A stretch of DNA of 64,000 nt from positions 441,952 through 505,951 of the forward strand of contig NZ_JACHJI010000003.1 in NCBI RefSeq assembly GCF_014203535.1, read 5' to 3'. The notes beneath the pieces are model-generated. The model was not told the DNA's origin and made no database searches. It worked only from the letters and a program-made list of their open reading frames with translations. Position numbers and translations under genes: made by a program. Shown piece after piece: positions 10,748 to 21,015 of the stretch; position 1 is the stretch's first letter; the number at the start of each line of letters is the position of its first letter. This DNA comes from Streptomyces griseomycini. GTDB taxonomy: Bacteria > Actinomycetota > Actinomycetes > Streptomycetales > Streptomycetaceae.

Positions 10748-10810
10748 GCGGCGCGGACCGCCGGCCGGACGGACCCCGCGCCCCCTTGATCGTCCCAGTA
10801 GGGTCGTCAC

Positions 10811-11602
10811 GTGAGTAACGAAGACATCACGCTGACCGCGGGCGACGCGGAGGTGACCGTGCTGCCGGGCAACGGCGGCCGGGTCGGGGGGCTGCGGCTC
10901 GGGGGCGTCGAACTGCTGCGGCAGGGCGAGAGGTACGGCTGCTTCCCGATGGTCCCCTGGTGCGGGCGGATCCGCGACGGTCTCTTCCGGGACGGCGCCG
11001 CCGTGCACCACATGCCGCTCAACGCCCCGCCGCACGCCATCCACGGCACCGCCCGCGACGCCGCCTGGCGCACCGCCCGCAGGAGCACCGACGAGGCCGT
11101 GCTCACGTACGACCTCGCCGAACCGTGGCCCTACTCGGGCCGCGTCACCCAGCAGATCGCGCTCACCGAGGACTCCCTGACGCTGGCCATGAGCGTGGAG
11201 ACCTACGAGTCGTCCTTCCCGGCCCAGATCGGCTGGCACCCCTGGTTCAACCGCTCCCTCGGCGGCGGCGAGGACGTGCGGATCGACTTCACGCCCGCCT
11301 GGCAGGAGGAGCGCGGCGAGGACCACCTGCCCACCGGCCACCGGACCGACCCGAAGCCGGGCCCCTGGGACGACTGCTTCGGCATGCCCGGCGGCGTCGA
11401 CGTCACCCTCACCTGGCCGGGGCGGCTGGAACTGAGGGTGACCAGCCGCGAGGAGTGGGTCGTGGTCTACGACGAGCAGCGGGAGGCCGTGTGCGTGGAG
11501 CCGCAGACCGGCCCGCCCAACGGGCTGAACACCCACCCGCGGCTGGTCACCCCGCTGGAGCCGCTGGAGGCCTCGACGACCTGGACCTGGACCCGCCTCT
11601 AA
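10811..11602 (+). CDS. Aldose 1-epimerase family protein
   Basis: The 263-residue galactose-mutarotase-like protein has GNGGRVGGLRLGG, the FPMVPWCGRIRDG block, the conserved HGTARD (first active-site His), IGWHPWFNR (second His) and VCVEPQTGPPNG, with the catalytic Glu in EPQTGP. It would interconvert alpha and beta anomers of a hexose or hexose phosphate in the cytosol. The GTG start lies immediately after a purine-poor leader. The stop (11602) is 9 bases before pyrE, so the two are probably co-transcribed. Confidence 0.9.
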   Translation: MSNEDITLTAGDAEVTVLPGNGGRVGGLRLGGVELLRQGERYGCFPMVPWCGRIRDGLFRDGAAVHHMPLNAPPHAIHGTARDAAWRTARRSTDEAVLTYDLAEPWPYSGRVTQQIALTEDSLTLAMSVETYESSFPAQIGWHPWFNRSLGGGEDVRIDFTPAWQEERGEDHLPTGHRTDPKPGPWDDCFGMPGGVDVTLTWPGRLELRVTSREEWVVVYDEQREAVCVEPQTGPPNGLNTHPRLVTPLEPLEASTTWTWTRL

Positions 11603-11611
11603 GCTGGCGGC

Positions 11612-12160
11612 ATGAGCGAAGTACGCGGCGCGCTGCTGCAGCAGATCAAGGACAAGGCCGTGGTGCACGGCAAGGTGACCCTCTCCTCCGGTCTGGAGGC
11701 CGACTACTACGTCGACCTGCGCCGCATCACCCTCGACGGCGAGGCCGCCCCGCTGGTCGGCCAGGTGCTGCTCGACCTGACCTCCGACCTCGACTTCGAC
11801 GCGGTGGGCGGCCTGACCATGGGCGCCGACCCGGTCGCCGCCGCCATGCTGCACGCCGCCGCCGCGCGCGGCCGCAGGCTGGACGCCTTCGTGGTCCGCA
11901 AGGCCGCCAAGGCGCACGGCCTGCAGCGCCGCGTGGAGGGCCCGGACATCAAGGGCCGCCGGGTCCTGGTCGTCGAGGACACCTCCACCACCGGCGGCTC
12001 CCCGCTCACCGCGGTCGAGGCCGTGCGCGAGGCCGGCGCCGAGGTCGTGGCCGTCGCGACCATCGTCGACCGGGCCACCGGCGCCGCCGAGAAGATCCGG
12101 GAGGGCGCCGGGGTGCCGTACCTGTTCGCCTACTCCAAGGACGAGCTCGGCCTCGACTGA
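11612..12160 (+). CDS. pyrE: Orotate phosphoribosyltransferase
   Basis: The 182-residue enzyme joins orotate and PRPP to orotidine 5'-phosphate in pyrimidine synthesis. The PRPP motif is VLVVEDTSTTGGSPLTAV, and the KAAKAHGLQRRVEG loop supplies catalytic lysines. KVTLSSGLEADYYVDLRR is the conserved N-terminal block. Length is normal for the family. It follows the aldose epimerase gene by 9 bases and is separated from the aldolase gene by 169 bases. Confidence 0.95.
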   Translation: MSEVRGALLQQIKDKAVVHGKVTLSSGLEADYYVDLRRITLDGEAAPLVGQVLLDLTSDLDFDAVGGLTMGADPVAAAMLHAAAARGRRLDAFVVRKAAKAHGLQRRVEGPDIKGRRVLVVEDTSTTGGSPLTAVEAVREAGAEVVAVATIVDRATGAAEKIREGAGVPYLFAYSKDELGLD

Positions 12161-12329
12161 CCCGTCCGGCCGCGCCGGTCCGACATCACCGGCATAACGA
12201 CTTGACCTGCCCCGTCGACCGGCGGCCCGCGTCTGGGAAGATGGGGCCGACAATGACGTCGCAGCCAAGGTTCCAGGTCAGGGCCGACAGTACGCAGTAC
12301 GCCACACCGCACGCATAAGGAGCGGACAG

Positions 12330-13352
<1,023 letters not shown>

Positions 13353-13389
13353 GCCTCCGCACCGAGGAGGCCTCCTCGCAGGCGGCGAG

Positions 13390-13418
13390 AGCCCGGCACC
13401 CGTCCGCGGTGCCGGGCT
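13390..13418 (+). terminator. Intrinsic terminator after fba
   Basis: A perfect 11-bp stem AGCCCGGCACC (13390-13400) pairs with 13408-13418 around a 7-nt loop. Confidence 0.85.
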
Positions 13419-13491
13419 CCTCGTGTCTCCTCCGGTGCTTCCCCGGGCTCTTCCCCCGCCCGGCGGCCGGGCGGGGGTCCGGCCGCGGTGA

Positions 13492-13911
13492 CTACCGCTT
13501 CAGCTCGGTGTACGCCTCGGCGCTGCTGTCCTTGAGGAACTGCCAGCAACGCTCCGTCTCGTCCTGCTCGTGGATCTCTTCCGCGGCACGGGCGAGGGCG
13601 GCGAGGCAGCGCAGGAACCCGCGGTTGGCCCGGTGCTCCCAGGGGATGGGGCCGTGTCCCTTCCACCCGGCCCGGCGCAGCGCGTCCAGGCCGCGGTGGT
13701 AGCCGGTACGGGCGTACGCGTACGACTCGACCACCCGCCCCGCCTCGAAGGCGTCGTCGGCGAGCATCGCCCAGGCGAGCGAGAACGTCGGGTGCTTCGC
13801 CGCGACCTCGGCCGGCGTCAGGGACTCCTCGCCCAGCTGGCGGTACGCCTCTTCGTTCTCCGGCAGGTAGGTCGGCTCCGGACCGCCGAGCAGGTTCTTG
13901 TGCGTCGTCAT
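13492..13911 (-). CDS. DUF3151 family protein
   Basis: The 139-residue soluble protein starts at ATG 13911 (MTTHKNLLGGPEPTYLPE). The body is helical, with YAYARTGYHRGLDALRRAGW and GFLRCLAALARAAEEI. It matches the actinobacterial DUF3151 family, which commonly neighbours fba. Function is unknown. The frame stays open upstream to 14232 but that part runs through the promoter region and the next gene. It is divergent from the natural-product operon, with 105 bases between the starts that must hold both promoters. Confidence 0.85.
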   Translation of the reverse strand: MTTHKNLLGGPEPTYLPENEEAYRQLGEESLTPAEVAAKHPTFSLAWAMLADDAFEAGRVVESYAYARTGYHRGLDALRRAGWKGHGPIPWEHRANRGFLRCLAALARAAEEIHEQDETERCWQFLKDSSAEAYTELKR

Positions 13912-14016
13912 GAAGGCAGTCTGCCACTTCCGCCACCGTGATTGAGCCGAGTGGCGCACCCTCGGTGGACGGCGGAGACTGGGACGTGGTAATTCCGTGA
14001 GGCTCGAGGAGCTTGC

Positions 14017-16641
14017 ATGCTGGAGCAGCCTGCCGAGTCCCTGACGACCGTGCCGAGTGAATCTGGAGCCGCTGAACACAGGACGCACGGCCTGCCGGAA
14101 GAAAACAGCCCGTCGACAGACACGGAAAAGAACCTCGCCGAGGTCCTCGCCGGTGTCGTGCGCGTCGAGCAGGTGCCGGTCGACGGTAATTTCTTCGACG
14201 ACCTCGGCGCTAATTCGCTGGTGATGGCGCAATTCTGTGCGCGCGTCCGGAAACGGCCGGATCTGCCGTCGGTCTCGATAAAGGACATCTACCGTTGTCC
14301 GACGATCCGCAGCCTGGCGGCGGCGGTCACCGATACCGGCGCCGGTATCGCGGGGGGATCCGGTGCCGAAGCCGCACCCGCCCCCGTCGGTTCGCCGGAC
14401 ACGGCACCGTCGGATGCAGTGACCCCTTCAGTGACCCCGGTCGGCACACTGCAGTACACCCTCTGCGGAGCACTGCAGTTGCTGATTCTCCTGGGATATC
14501 CCTCCCTCGCCGCAGTCCTCGCCGCGCACGGTTATGCGTGGATATCCGAAGGCTCGGGTGCGGTGGACGTCTACCTGCGATCGGTCGTCTTCGGCGGGAT
14601 CGTCTTCGTCGGCGTGTGCGCTTTCCCGATCGTGGCCAAATGGGTCCTCGTCGGCCGGTGGAAGGAAAGCGAGTTCCCGGTCTGGGGGCTGACCTACCTG
14701 CGCTTCTGGATCGTCAAGGTCCTGCTCCACGCCAACCCGATGGTCCTCTTCGCCGGCAACCCCCTGTACGTGCTCTACCTGCGGGCGCTCGGCGCGCGCA
14801 TCGGCCCGGGCGTCACGATCCTCTCGCGCCACGTCCCGGTCTGCACCGACCTGCTCACGATCGGCGCCGGCACGGTGATCCGCAAGGACGCGTTCCTCCT
14901 CTGCTACCGGGCGCACGCCGGCCGCATCCAGACGGGTCCGGTCGCCCTCGGCCGGAACGTGTTCGTCGGTGAGAAGGCCGTGCTCGACATCGCCACGTCG
15001 ATGGGCGACGGGGCGCAGCTCGGTCACACGTCGTCGCTGCACAGGGGCCAGGCGGTCCCCGGCGACCAGCGGTGGCACGGGTCTCCGGCGCAGCGCACGG
15101 AGCTCGACTACGTGCGGGTCCCGCCCGCCAGGTGCGGGACCCTGCGCCGGGCCGGCTTCGGCCTCGCCACGGCGGGGCAGCTGTTCCTCCTCACCATGCC
15201 GTTGTCCGTCGGGGGCCTGTACCTGCTGCTGACGGGGACTCCGGCGCTGGGCGACCGGCCGGGACCGGGTGCGGCGGGACTCGCGTCGTCCGGGCTCTAC
15301 GCCGATGCGCTGGTCCTGTCCTGCGTCCTGTTCTTCGGCCTCGTCGTCGCGGGCCTCGTCGTTCTGTTCACCGTGCCGCGCCTGCAGAACCTGCTCGTCA
15401 AACCGGGCAGGACATATCCCCTGTACGGCCTTCATTACTCGACGCACCGACTGGTCGCGCGCATCACCAACGTGAAGTTCTTCACCTGGCTCTTCGGTGA
15501 CAGTTCCTGCATCGTCCACTATCTGCGCGGCCTCGGATACCACCTGACCCCGGTGGAGCAGACCGGGTCGAATTTCGGCACGGAGGTGAAGCACGAGACC
15601 CCGTACCTGTGCTCTGTCGGCACCGGCACGATGGTTGCCGACGGCCTGTCGATCGTCAATGCCGACTTCTCGAGCACGTCTTTCCGGGTGTCCCGTGCGT
15701 CGATCGGTCGGAACAATTTCCTCGGGAACCACATCGCGTACCCGTCCGGGGCGAAGACGGGCGACAACTGTCTCCTCGCGACGAAGGTGATGGTTCCCCT
15801 CGACGGCGAGGTGCGCGAGGGCGTCGGTCTGCTCGGTTCGCCGTGCTTCGAGATTCCCCGGTCGGTGGAGCGCGACCAGCGGTTCGACCACATGCGGACC
15901 GGGGCCGAGTTGCGGCGCAACCTCGCTGCCAAGAACCGCTACAACGGCCGGACGATGGCCCTCTTCCTGCTCGTGCGGTGGTTCTTCTTCTTCGTCCTCA
16001 CGGTGTTCGCCCTCGCGGATGTCGCATTGTACGGATCCATCGGGTACGCGGCGGTCGCGGTATTCCTGGTGTTCACCCTCGTATTCACCCCCCTCTATTT
16101 CATAGCGGTGGAGCGCGCCCTCGTGGCTTTCCGCGGACTGCGACCGCGGTTGTGCTCCATCTACGACCCGTACTTCTGGTGGCACGAGCGTCTGTGGAAG
16201 GTTCCCGACCAGTACCTCGCCACCTTCAACGGCACCCCCTTCAAGAACGTGATCTGGCGGCTCCTCGGTGTCCGGATCGGCAGCAGGGTCTTCGACGACG
16301 GCTGCCACCTGTCGGAGCGGATGCTCACCACCATCGGGAGCGGCTGCACCCTCAACGCGGGGAGCAGGATCCAGTGCCACTCGCAGGAGGACGGCACCTT
16401 CAAGTCCGACCGCAGCACGATCGGGGACGGAAGCACCCTCGGTGTCGGTGCCCTCGTCCACTACGGCGTGACGATGGGCGACGGCTCCGTGCTCGCACCC
16501 GACTCCTTCCTCATGAAGGGCGAGGAGGTCCCGCGGCACGCGCGGTGGGGCGGAAACCCGGCCACGGAGACGAGCGGTGCCCCCGGTCGGCCGCGGACGG
16601 CGACCACGACGGCGACGACGGCGGGGGAGACGGCCTGGTAG
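14017..16641 (+). CDS. Pls/PosA-type membrane synthetase with carrier domain but no adenylation domain
   Basis: Residues 35-105 of this 874-residue protein are a peptidyl carrier domain with the phosphopantetheine site FFDDLGANSL (Ser67). The rest is the C-terminal part of epsilon-poly-L-lysine synthetase (Pls): about six membrane helices in three pairs (near residues 145-225, 390-460 and 645-700) alternating with three soluble blocks built on hexapeptide-like left-handed helix turns (for example IGPGVTILSRHVPV, VGTGTMVADGLSIVNADFSS and IGDGSTLGVGALVHYG). In Pls these blocks carry out iterative peptide bond formation. Unlike Pls, the protein lacks the roughly 500-residue adenylation domain, so its carrier must be loaded in trans, probably by the NRPS downstream. 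GAGGAG lies 6 bases before the ATG. The first 300 bases use more A/T-ending codons than neighbouring genes. Confidence 0.85.
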   Translation: MLEQPAESLTTVPSESGAAEHRTHGLPEENSPSTDTEKNLAEVLAGVVRVEQVPVDGNFFDDLGANSLVMAQFCARVRKRPDLPSVSIKDIYRCPTIRSLAAAVTDTGAGIAGGSGAEAAPAPVGSPDTAPSDAVTPSVTPVGTLQYTLCGALQLLILLGYPSLAAVLAAHGYAWISEGSGAVDVYLRSVVFGGIVFVGVCAFPIVAKWVLVGRWKESEFPVWGLTYLRFWIVKVLLHANPMVLFAGNPLYVLYLRALGARIGPGVTILSRHVPVCTDLLTIGAGTVIRKDAFLLCYRAHAGRIQTGPVALGRNVFVGEKAVLDIATSMGDGAQLGHTSSLHRGQAVPGDQRWHGSPAQRTELDYVRVPPARCGTLRRAGFGLATAGQLFLLTMPLSVGGLYLLLTGTPALGDRPGPGAAGLASSGLYADALVLSCVLFFGLVVAGLVVLFTVPRLQNLLVKPGRTYPLYGLHYSTHRLVARITNVKFFTWLFGDSSCIVHYLRGLGYHLTPVEQTGSNFGTEVKHETPYLCSVGTGTMVADGLSIVNADFSSTSFRVSRASIGRNNFLGNHIAYPSGAKTGDNCLLATKVMVPLDGEVREGVGLLGSPCFEIPRSVERDQRFDHMRTGAELRRNLAAKNRYNGRTMALFLLVRWFFFFVLTVFALADVALYGSIGYAAVAVFLVFTLVFTPLYFIAVERALVAFRGLRPRLCSIYDPYFWWHERLWKVPDQYLATFNGTPFKNVIWRLLGVRIGSRVFDDGCHLSERMLTTIGSGCTLNAGSRIQCHSQEDGTFKSDRSTIGDGSTLGVGALVHYGVTMGDGSVLAPDSFLMKGEEVPRHARWGGNPATETSGAPGRPRTATTTATTAGETAW

Positions 16642-16687
16642 ACGGCGACGGACGGGGCGGCCACGGCGAGCGGAGAGGGACTGATCG

Positions 16688-19600
16688 ATGGCGACGCGAG
16701 AGGCGGACCGGGAGTTCTGGCGCGGGGTGCTCGGCGCCGGCGGATCCACCACGGTCCCCCGGTGGACGCTCCGTCCGACGGCGGGCGTCGACGAGCACGA
16801 GGCCACGATCCCGGACGACGTCGTGAACGCCGTGCGCCGGCTGGCGCAGGACCTCGCGGTGCCCCTCGACTCCGTGCTGCTGGCCGCGCACGCCAAGGTG
16901 CTCGCCGCGTTGTCGGGCGAGCGCGACGTCACGACCGGCTACGTCGTGGAGGAGGGCGGCCGGCCGTTGCCCTGCCGGCTGACGACCGCACCCGCTTCAT
17001 GGCGGGCGCTCCTGGCGGAGACCCATCGCGCCGCGTCGGAACTGCTGGCGCACAAGGACTTCCCGGTCGACGAGCTCAGGCGCGAGCCGGACCTCACCGG
17101 ACCGTCGTACGAGACCGTCCTCTGCCCGGACGCGGCCCTCGGCCCCGGTCCGGCGGACGTCCCCGCCGACCTCGCCGGAGGCACCGTGCTGTGGACGGCG
17201 TTCTCGGAGCAGGGGGGCCGGCCCGCGCTGCGGCTGCGGTACCGGACCGACGCGGTCGACGCGGACCACGCCGCCAGGATCGCCGGTTACCACCTCACCG
17301 CGCTCGCACGCGCCGCGGCGGACCCGGACGCGGACCACGCACGGCAGAGCCTGCTCTCCGACGAGGAACTCCGGTTCCAGACCGAGGGGCTGTCCGGACC
17401 GCGCCGCACCCTGCCGGACGCCCGGATGCACGAGCTGTTCGAGCAGCGGGTGAGGCTGCACCCGGACGCCGTCGCGGCCGTGCACGGCGACCGGGAGTGG
17501 ACGTACCGGGAGCTCGACGCCCGCGCCAACCGGCTGGGGCGGGCGCTGCTGGCGCGGGGGCTGCGACGCGAAGGCGTCGTCGCGGTGGTGACCGGGAGGA
17601 ACCTGGACTGGCTGGCCGCCGTCCTCGCGGTCTTCAAGGCCGGAGGCGTGTACCTGCCCGTCGAGCCGGGGTTCCCGGCCGATCGCATCGCGGCCATGCT
17701 CGCCCGCGCCGGGTGCGGGCTCGTGCTCACCGAGCCCGGGAGCACCGACTCGCTCGACCGGGCACTGGACTCGCTGCCGGGAGTCCGCAAGCTCCTCATC
17801 GGCACGGCGTACCAGGAGGGCGGCCGCGACGACGACCTGGGCGTCGCCGTCGCGCCGGACCAGCTCGCCTACGTCTACTTCACCTCCGGTTCCACCGGAG
17901 AGCCCAAGGGTGCCATGTGCGAGCACGCGGGGATGCTCAACCACCTCCGCGCCAAGATCGAGGACCTGGAGATCGGCGAGGGGCGGGTGGTCGCGCAGAC
18001 CGCGCCCCAGTGCTTCGACATCTCGCTGTGGCAACTGGTCTGCGCTCTGCTCGTCGGCGGGCGGACGCTGCTGGTCGAGCAGGAGGTGATCCTCGACGTC
18101 GAGCGGTTCGTCGACCGGATCGTCCGCGGCCGGGTCGCCGTCCTGCAGGTCGTGCCCTCCTACCTGGAGGTCGTCCTGACGTACCTGGAGCAGCACCCGC
18201 GGGAGCTGCCCGACCTGCGGTACGTGTCGGTGACCGGCGAGGCGCTGAAGAAGGAACTCGCCCAGCGCTGGTTCGCCGCCGAGCCCGGCATCAGGCTGGT
18301 CAACGCCTACGGCCTGACCGAGACCTCCGACGACACCAACCACGAGGTCATGGACCGCGCGCCGGAGGGCGACCGGGTCCCGCTCGGCCGGCCGGTCGGC
18401 AACGTGCACCTCTACGTCGTCGACGAGCACCTGAACCCGGTGCCGCTCGGCGCGCCGGGCGAGATCGCCTTCTCCGGGGTCTGCGTCGGCCGCGGCTACG
18501 TCAACGACCCCGACCGCACCGAGCGGGCCTTCCTGCCCGATCCGCACCGCGCGGGGGCCCGGCTCTACCGCAGCGGCGACCGGGGACGCTGGCTGCCCGA
18601 CGGCAAGCTGGAGTTCCTCGGCCGCCGCGACACCCAGGTCAAGATCCGCGGGTTCAGGATCGAGGTCGGGGAGATCGAGAACACCCTGCTGCAGGTGCCC
18701 GGCGTCCGCGACACCGCCGTGGTGGTCGTCGAGCGGCCCGACCGGAGCAAGCACCTCGTGGCCTTCTGCTCCGGCCCGAGGCCGCTCCCCGTCGAGGAGC
18801 TGCGGGACCGGCTGGGCGGGTCGCTGCCGGAGTACATGGTGCCGTCGGCCTTCCACTGGCGGGAAAGGCTGCCGCTGACCGCCAACGGAAAGATCGACAA
18901 GAGGGCACTGGCGGCGCTCGTGGAGGAACCGGACGCCGTCGAGGACGACGAGAAGGGCCCCCGTGCGCCGGGCACGCCGACCGAGCGGCGGCTGGCGGCC
19001 GCCTGGGCGGAGGTGCTCGGCATCCCGCTGGACCGGATCGGACGCCACGACCACTTCTTCGACCGGGGCGGCACCTCGCTGTCGGCCGTACGGCTGGCGA
19101 TCACCCTGGACCGCACGGTGTCGCTCAAGGACGTGACCCGGCACCCGGTCCTCGCCGACCTGGCCGCGCTGGTCGACGGCAGGTCCGAGCGGCGTTCCGG
19201 GCTGCTGCAGCCGCTGTGCGCACCGGACGGTGCGCCGGCCGCTGCCCTGGTGTGCTTCCCCCACGCCGGCGGCAACGCGGTGAACTTCCAGCCGATGGCC
19301 AGGGCGCTGCAGGGCACGGGGATCGCGGTCCACGCCGTCGAGCTGCCCGGTCACGACGTGGCCGTCGAGAGCGAGCCCTTCGCGTCGGTGGCGGACGTGG
19401 TCGCCCGGGTCGTCGCCGAGATCGTCGAACGCGGCCTGTCCGGAGTCCTGCTGTGGGGCCACTCCTCGGGCGCGGCCTTCGCCGTGGAGACGGCCAGGCA
19501 GCTGGACGAGCGCGGGGTGGACGTCCGACGGGTCTTCATCGGCGCGCAGTTGCCCGGCGACGCCGCCGACCGGCGGGACGCCGTCACCGAGCTGACCGGG

Positions 19601-19972
19601 CTGAGCGACGCCGAGATCGCCGCGAGGCTGAGCGCGGACAGCGGCTACGCCGAGCTCCGCGAGCTGGACGCGCGGCGCGCCGGGCGCATCGCCGCGGCCT
19701 ACCGGCACGACTGCGTGTCCGCACACCGCTATTTCGCGGACCTCCTCGACACTCCCGCGGTGACGAGGCTGGCCGTGCCGGTCACCGTGGTCGTCGCCGC
19801 CGACGACCCGGTCACGGCCGGCCACCCGCGGCGCCACCGCGACTGGGAGCTCCTGGCGGACCACGTCGACCTGCACGAACTCGCCGACGGCGGCCACTAC
19901 TTCCCACGCAGCCGTCCGGCCGAGGCGGCGCGGGCCGTGCTGCGCACCGTCGAACCACTGCCTTCTTCCTGA
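16688..19972 (+). CDS. NRPS: half condensation - adenylation - carrier - thioesterase
   Basis: Residues 1-210 of this 1094-residue protein correspond to the C-terminal half of a condensation domain (FWRGVLGAGG onward). The HHxxxDG half is absent, so it should not condense. The adenylation domain spans about 235-730, with YVYFTSGSTGEPKGAM near 397-412, NAYGLTETSDD, and NGKIDK carrying the catalytic Lys. The carrier domain follows (DHFFDRGGTSLSAV, Ser797). The thioesterase at about 850-1090 has FPHAGGN, the nucleophile motif GHSSG (Ser926), VAADDP and GGHYF for the triad. By hand alignment the substrate pocket reads D-I-W-Q-S-T-A-D-D, and the acidic residues deep in the pocket suit a diamino acid. 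The start is 46 bases after the Pls-like gene with GGAGAGGG upstream. I see no MbtH gene nearby. Confidence 0.9.
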   Translation: MATREADREFWRGVLGAGGSTTVPRWTLRPTAGVDEHEATIPDDVVNAVRRLAQDLAVPLDSVLLAAHAKVLAALSGERDVTTGYVVEEGGRPLPCRLTTAPASWRALLAETHRAASELLAHKDFPVDELRREPDLTGPSYETVLCPDAALGPGPADVPADLAGGTVLWTAFSEQGGRPALRLRYRTDAVDADHAARIAGYHLTALARAAADPDADHARQSLLSDEELRFQTEGLSGPRRTLPDARMHELFEQRVRLHPDAVAAVHGDREWTYRELDARANRLGRALLARGLRREGVVAVVTGRNLDWLAAVLAVFKAGGVYLPVEPGFPADRIAAMLARAGCGLVLTEPGSTDSLDRALDSLPGVRKLLIGTAYQEGGRDDDLGVAVAPDQLAYVYFTSGSTGEPKGAMCEHAGMLNHLRAKIEDLEIGEGRVVAQTAPQCFDISLWQLVCALLVGGRTLLVEQEVILDVERFVDRIVRGRVAVLQVVPSYLEVVLTYLEQHPRELPDLRYVSVTGEALKKELAQRWFAAEPGIRLVNAYGLTETSDDTNHEVMDRAPEGDRVPLGRPVGNVHLYVVDEHLNPVPLGAPGEIAFSGVCVGRGYVNDPDRTERAFLPDPHRAGARLYRSGDRGRWLPDGKLEFLGRRDTQVKIRGFRIEVGEIENTLLQVPGVRDTAVVVVERPDRSKHLVAFCSGPRPLPVEELRDRLGGSLPEYMVPSAFHWRERLPLTANGKIDKRALAALVEEPDAVEDDEKGPRAPGTPTERRLAAAWAEVLGIPLDRIGRHDHFFDRGGTSLSAVRLAITLDRTVSLKDVTRHPVLADLAALVDGRSERRSGLLQPLCAPDGAPAAALVCFPHAGGNAVNFQPMARALQGTGIAVHAVELPGHDVAVESEPFASVADVVARVVAEIVERGLSGVLLWGHSSGAAFAVETARQLDERGVDVRRVFIGAQLPGDAADRRDAVTELTGLSDAEIAARLSADSGYAELRELDARRAGRIAAAYRHDCVSAHRYFADLLDTPAVTRLAVPVTVVVAADDPVTAGHPRRHRDWELLADHVDLHELADGGHYFPRSRPAEAARAVLRTVEPLPSS

Positions 19973-20007
19973 GCGGCACACACGCATGCCACGGAAAGGA
20001 AAACAGG

Positions 20008-21015
20008 ATGTCCTCCATATCCCCGGCGTCGCTGCTGGAAGAGGTCGAACTCCGGCCCGGCCGGCCCCCGGTGCTACGGGCCGGGACCACCGGTGACGCT
20101 CCGCGCTGGGCGGCCGAGCACCGGGAGGCGCTGCGCGCCGTCGTCGCCGAGCACGGCTGCGTCCTGGTCCGCGGCCTCGGGCTGCGCGACGTGGCCGGGG
20201 CCGGTGCCGTCTTCGAGCGGCTGAGCACCGGGCTGATGGCCGAGAGGGAGACCTTCGCGCCCCGGCGGACCCACGCCGACGGCGTGTACTCCTCGACCCC
20301 GTGGCCGCCGAACCAACCGATGTGCATGCACCACGAACAGAGTTACGCGCTCGAGTTCCCCGGCCTGATGCTGTTCGCCTGCCTCACCGCGCCCCACCGG
20401 GGCGGGGCGACCGGAGTGGCCGACGCGGCGACCGTGCTCGAGGCACTGCCCACCGCGTTGACCGAGCGGTTCGAGCGGGAGGGCTGGCTGCTCACCCGGA
20501 GCTACAACGACGAGATCGGGTCGTCCCTCGCCGAGGCCTTCGGCACCGACGAGCGGGGCGCCGTCGAGGACTACTGCCGCGCCAACGCGATCGAGTGCGC
20601 GTGGCAGCCCGACGGGACCCTGCGCACCCGCCAGCGCCGCAGCGCCGTGCTGCGCCATCCGGCCGACGGGCGGCGCTGCTGGTTCAACCAGGTCGCGTTC
20701 CTCAACGAGTGGACCCTGGCCCCCGAGGTCCGCGAGTACCTCGTCGACGTCTACGGCGCCGACGGGCTGCCGTTCAACACCCGTTTCGGGAACGGCGACC
20801 CGATCGGTGAGGACGTGGTGCAGCTGCTCAACGAGGTCTACGAGAACCACACCGCGCGCGAGCCGTGGCAGGCCGGCGACCTGATGATCGTCGACAACGT
20901 ACGCACCGCGCACAGCCGGGAGCCCTTCGAGGGACCACGCGACGTGCTCGTCGCGATGGCCGACCCGGTGCGGCTGTCCGACTGCGAGACGGCCTCCGAG
21001 GTGACCGTCCGATGA
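20008..21015 (+). CDS. SyrP-like Fe(II)/2-oxoglutarate-dependent hydroxylase
   Basis: The 335-residue TauD/TfdA-fold dioxygenase has the iron facial triad of the SyrP clade: MHHEQSYALEFPG, with H108 and E110 (HxE rather than HxD), and a distal His in RTAHSREPFEGPRDV, where the following Arg binds 2-oxoglutarate. PHRGGATGVAD is also typical. SyrP enzymes beta-hydroxylate an amino acid bound to a carrier domain, so a substrate tethered to one of the two carriers in this operon is likely. GGAAAGGA lies before ATG 20008, 35 bases after the NRPS. The stop overlaps the next start by 4 bases (ATGA). Confidence 0.88.
   Translation: MSSISPASLLEEVELRPGRPPVLRAGTTGDAPRWAAEHREALRAVVAEHGCVLVRGLGLRDVAGAGAVFERLSTGLMAERETFAPRRTHADGVYSSTPWPPNQPMCMHHEQSYALEFPGLMLFACLTAPHRGGATGVADAATVLEALPTALTERFEREGWLLTRSYNDEIGSSLAEAFGTDERGAVEDYCRANAIECAWQPDGTLRTRQRRSAVLRHPADGRRCWFNQVAFLNEWTLAPEVREYLVDVYGADGLPFNTRFGNGDPIGEDVVQLLNEVYENHTAREPWQAGDLMIVDNVRTAHSREPFEGPRDVLVAMADPVRLSDCETASEVTVR

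Noticed and set aside
9293..12268. 991-codon minus-strand open frame over the CoxG-like, epimerase and pyrE genes
   Set aside because: It spans three clear plus-strand genes and their gaps, so it is a GC-bias artefact.
16997..19987. 996-codon minus-strand open frame opposite the NRPS
   Set aside because: Shadow of the NRPS gene; no ribosome binding site, no motifs, and the plus strand has clear A, T and TE signatures.
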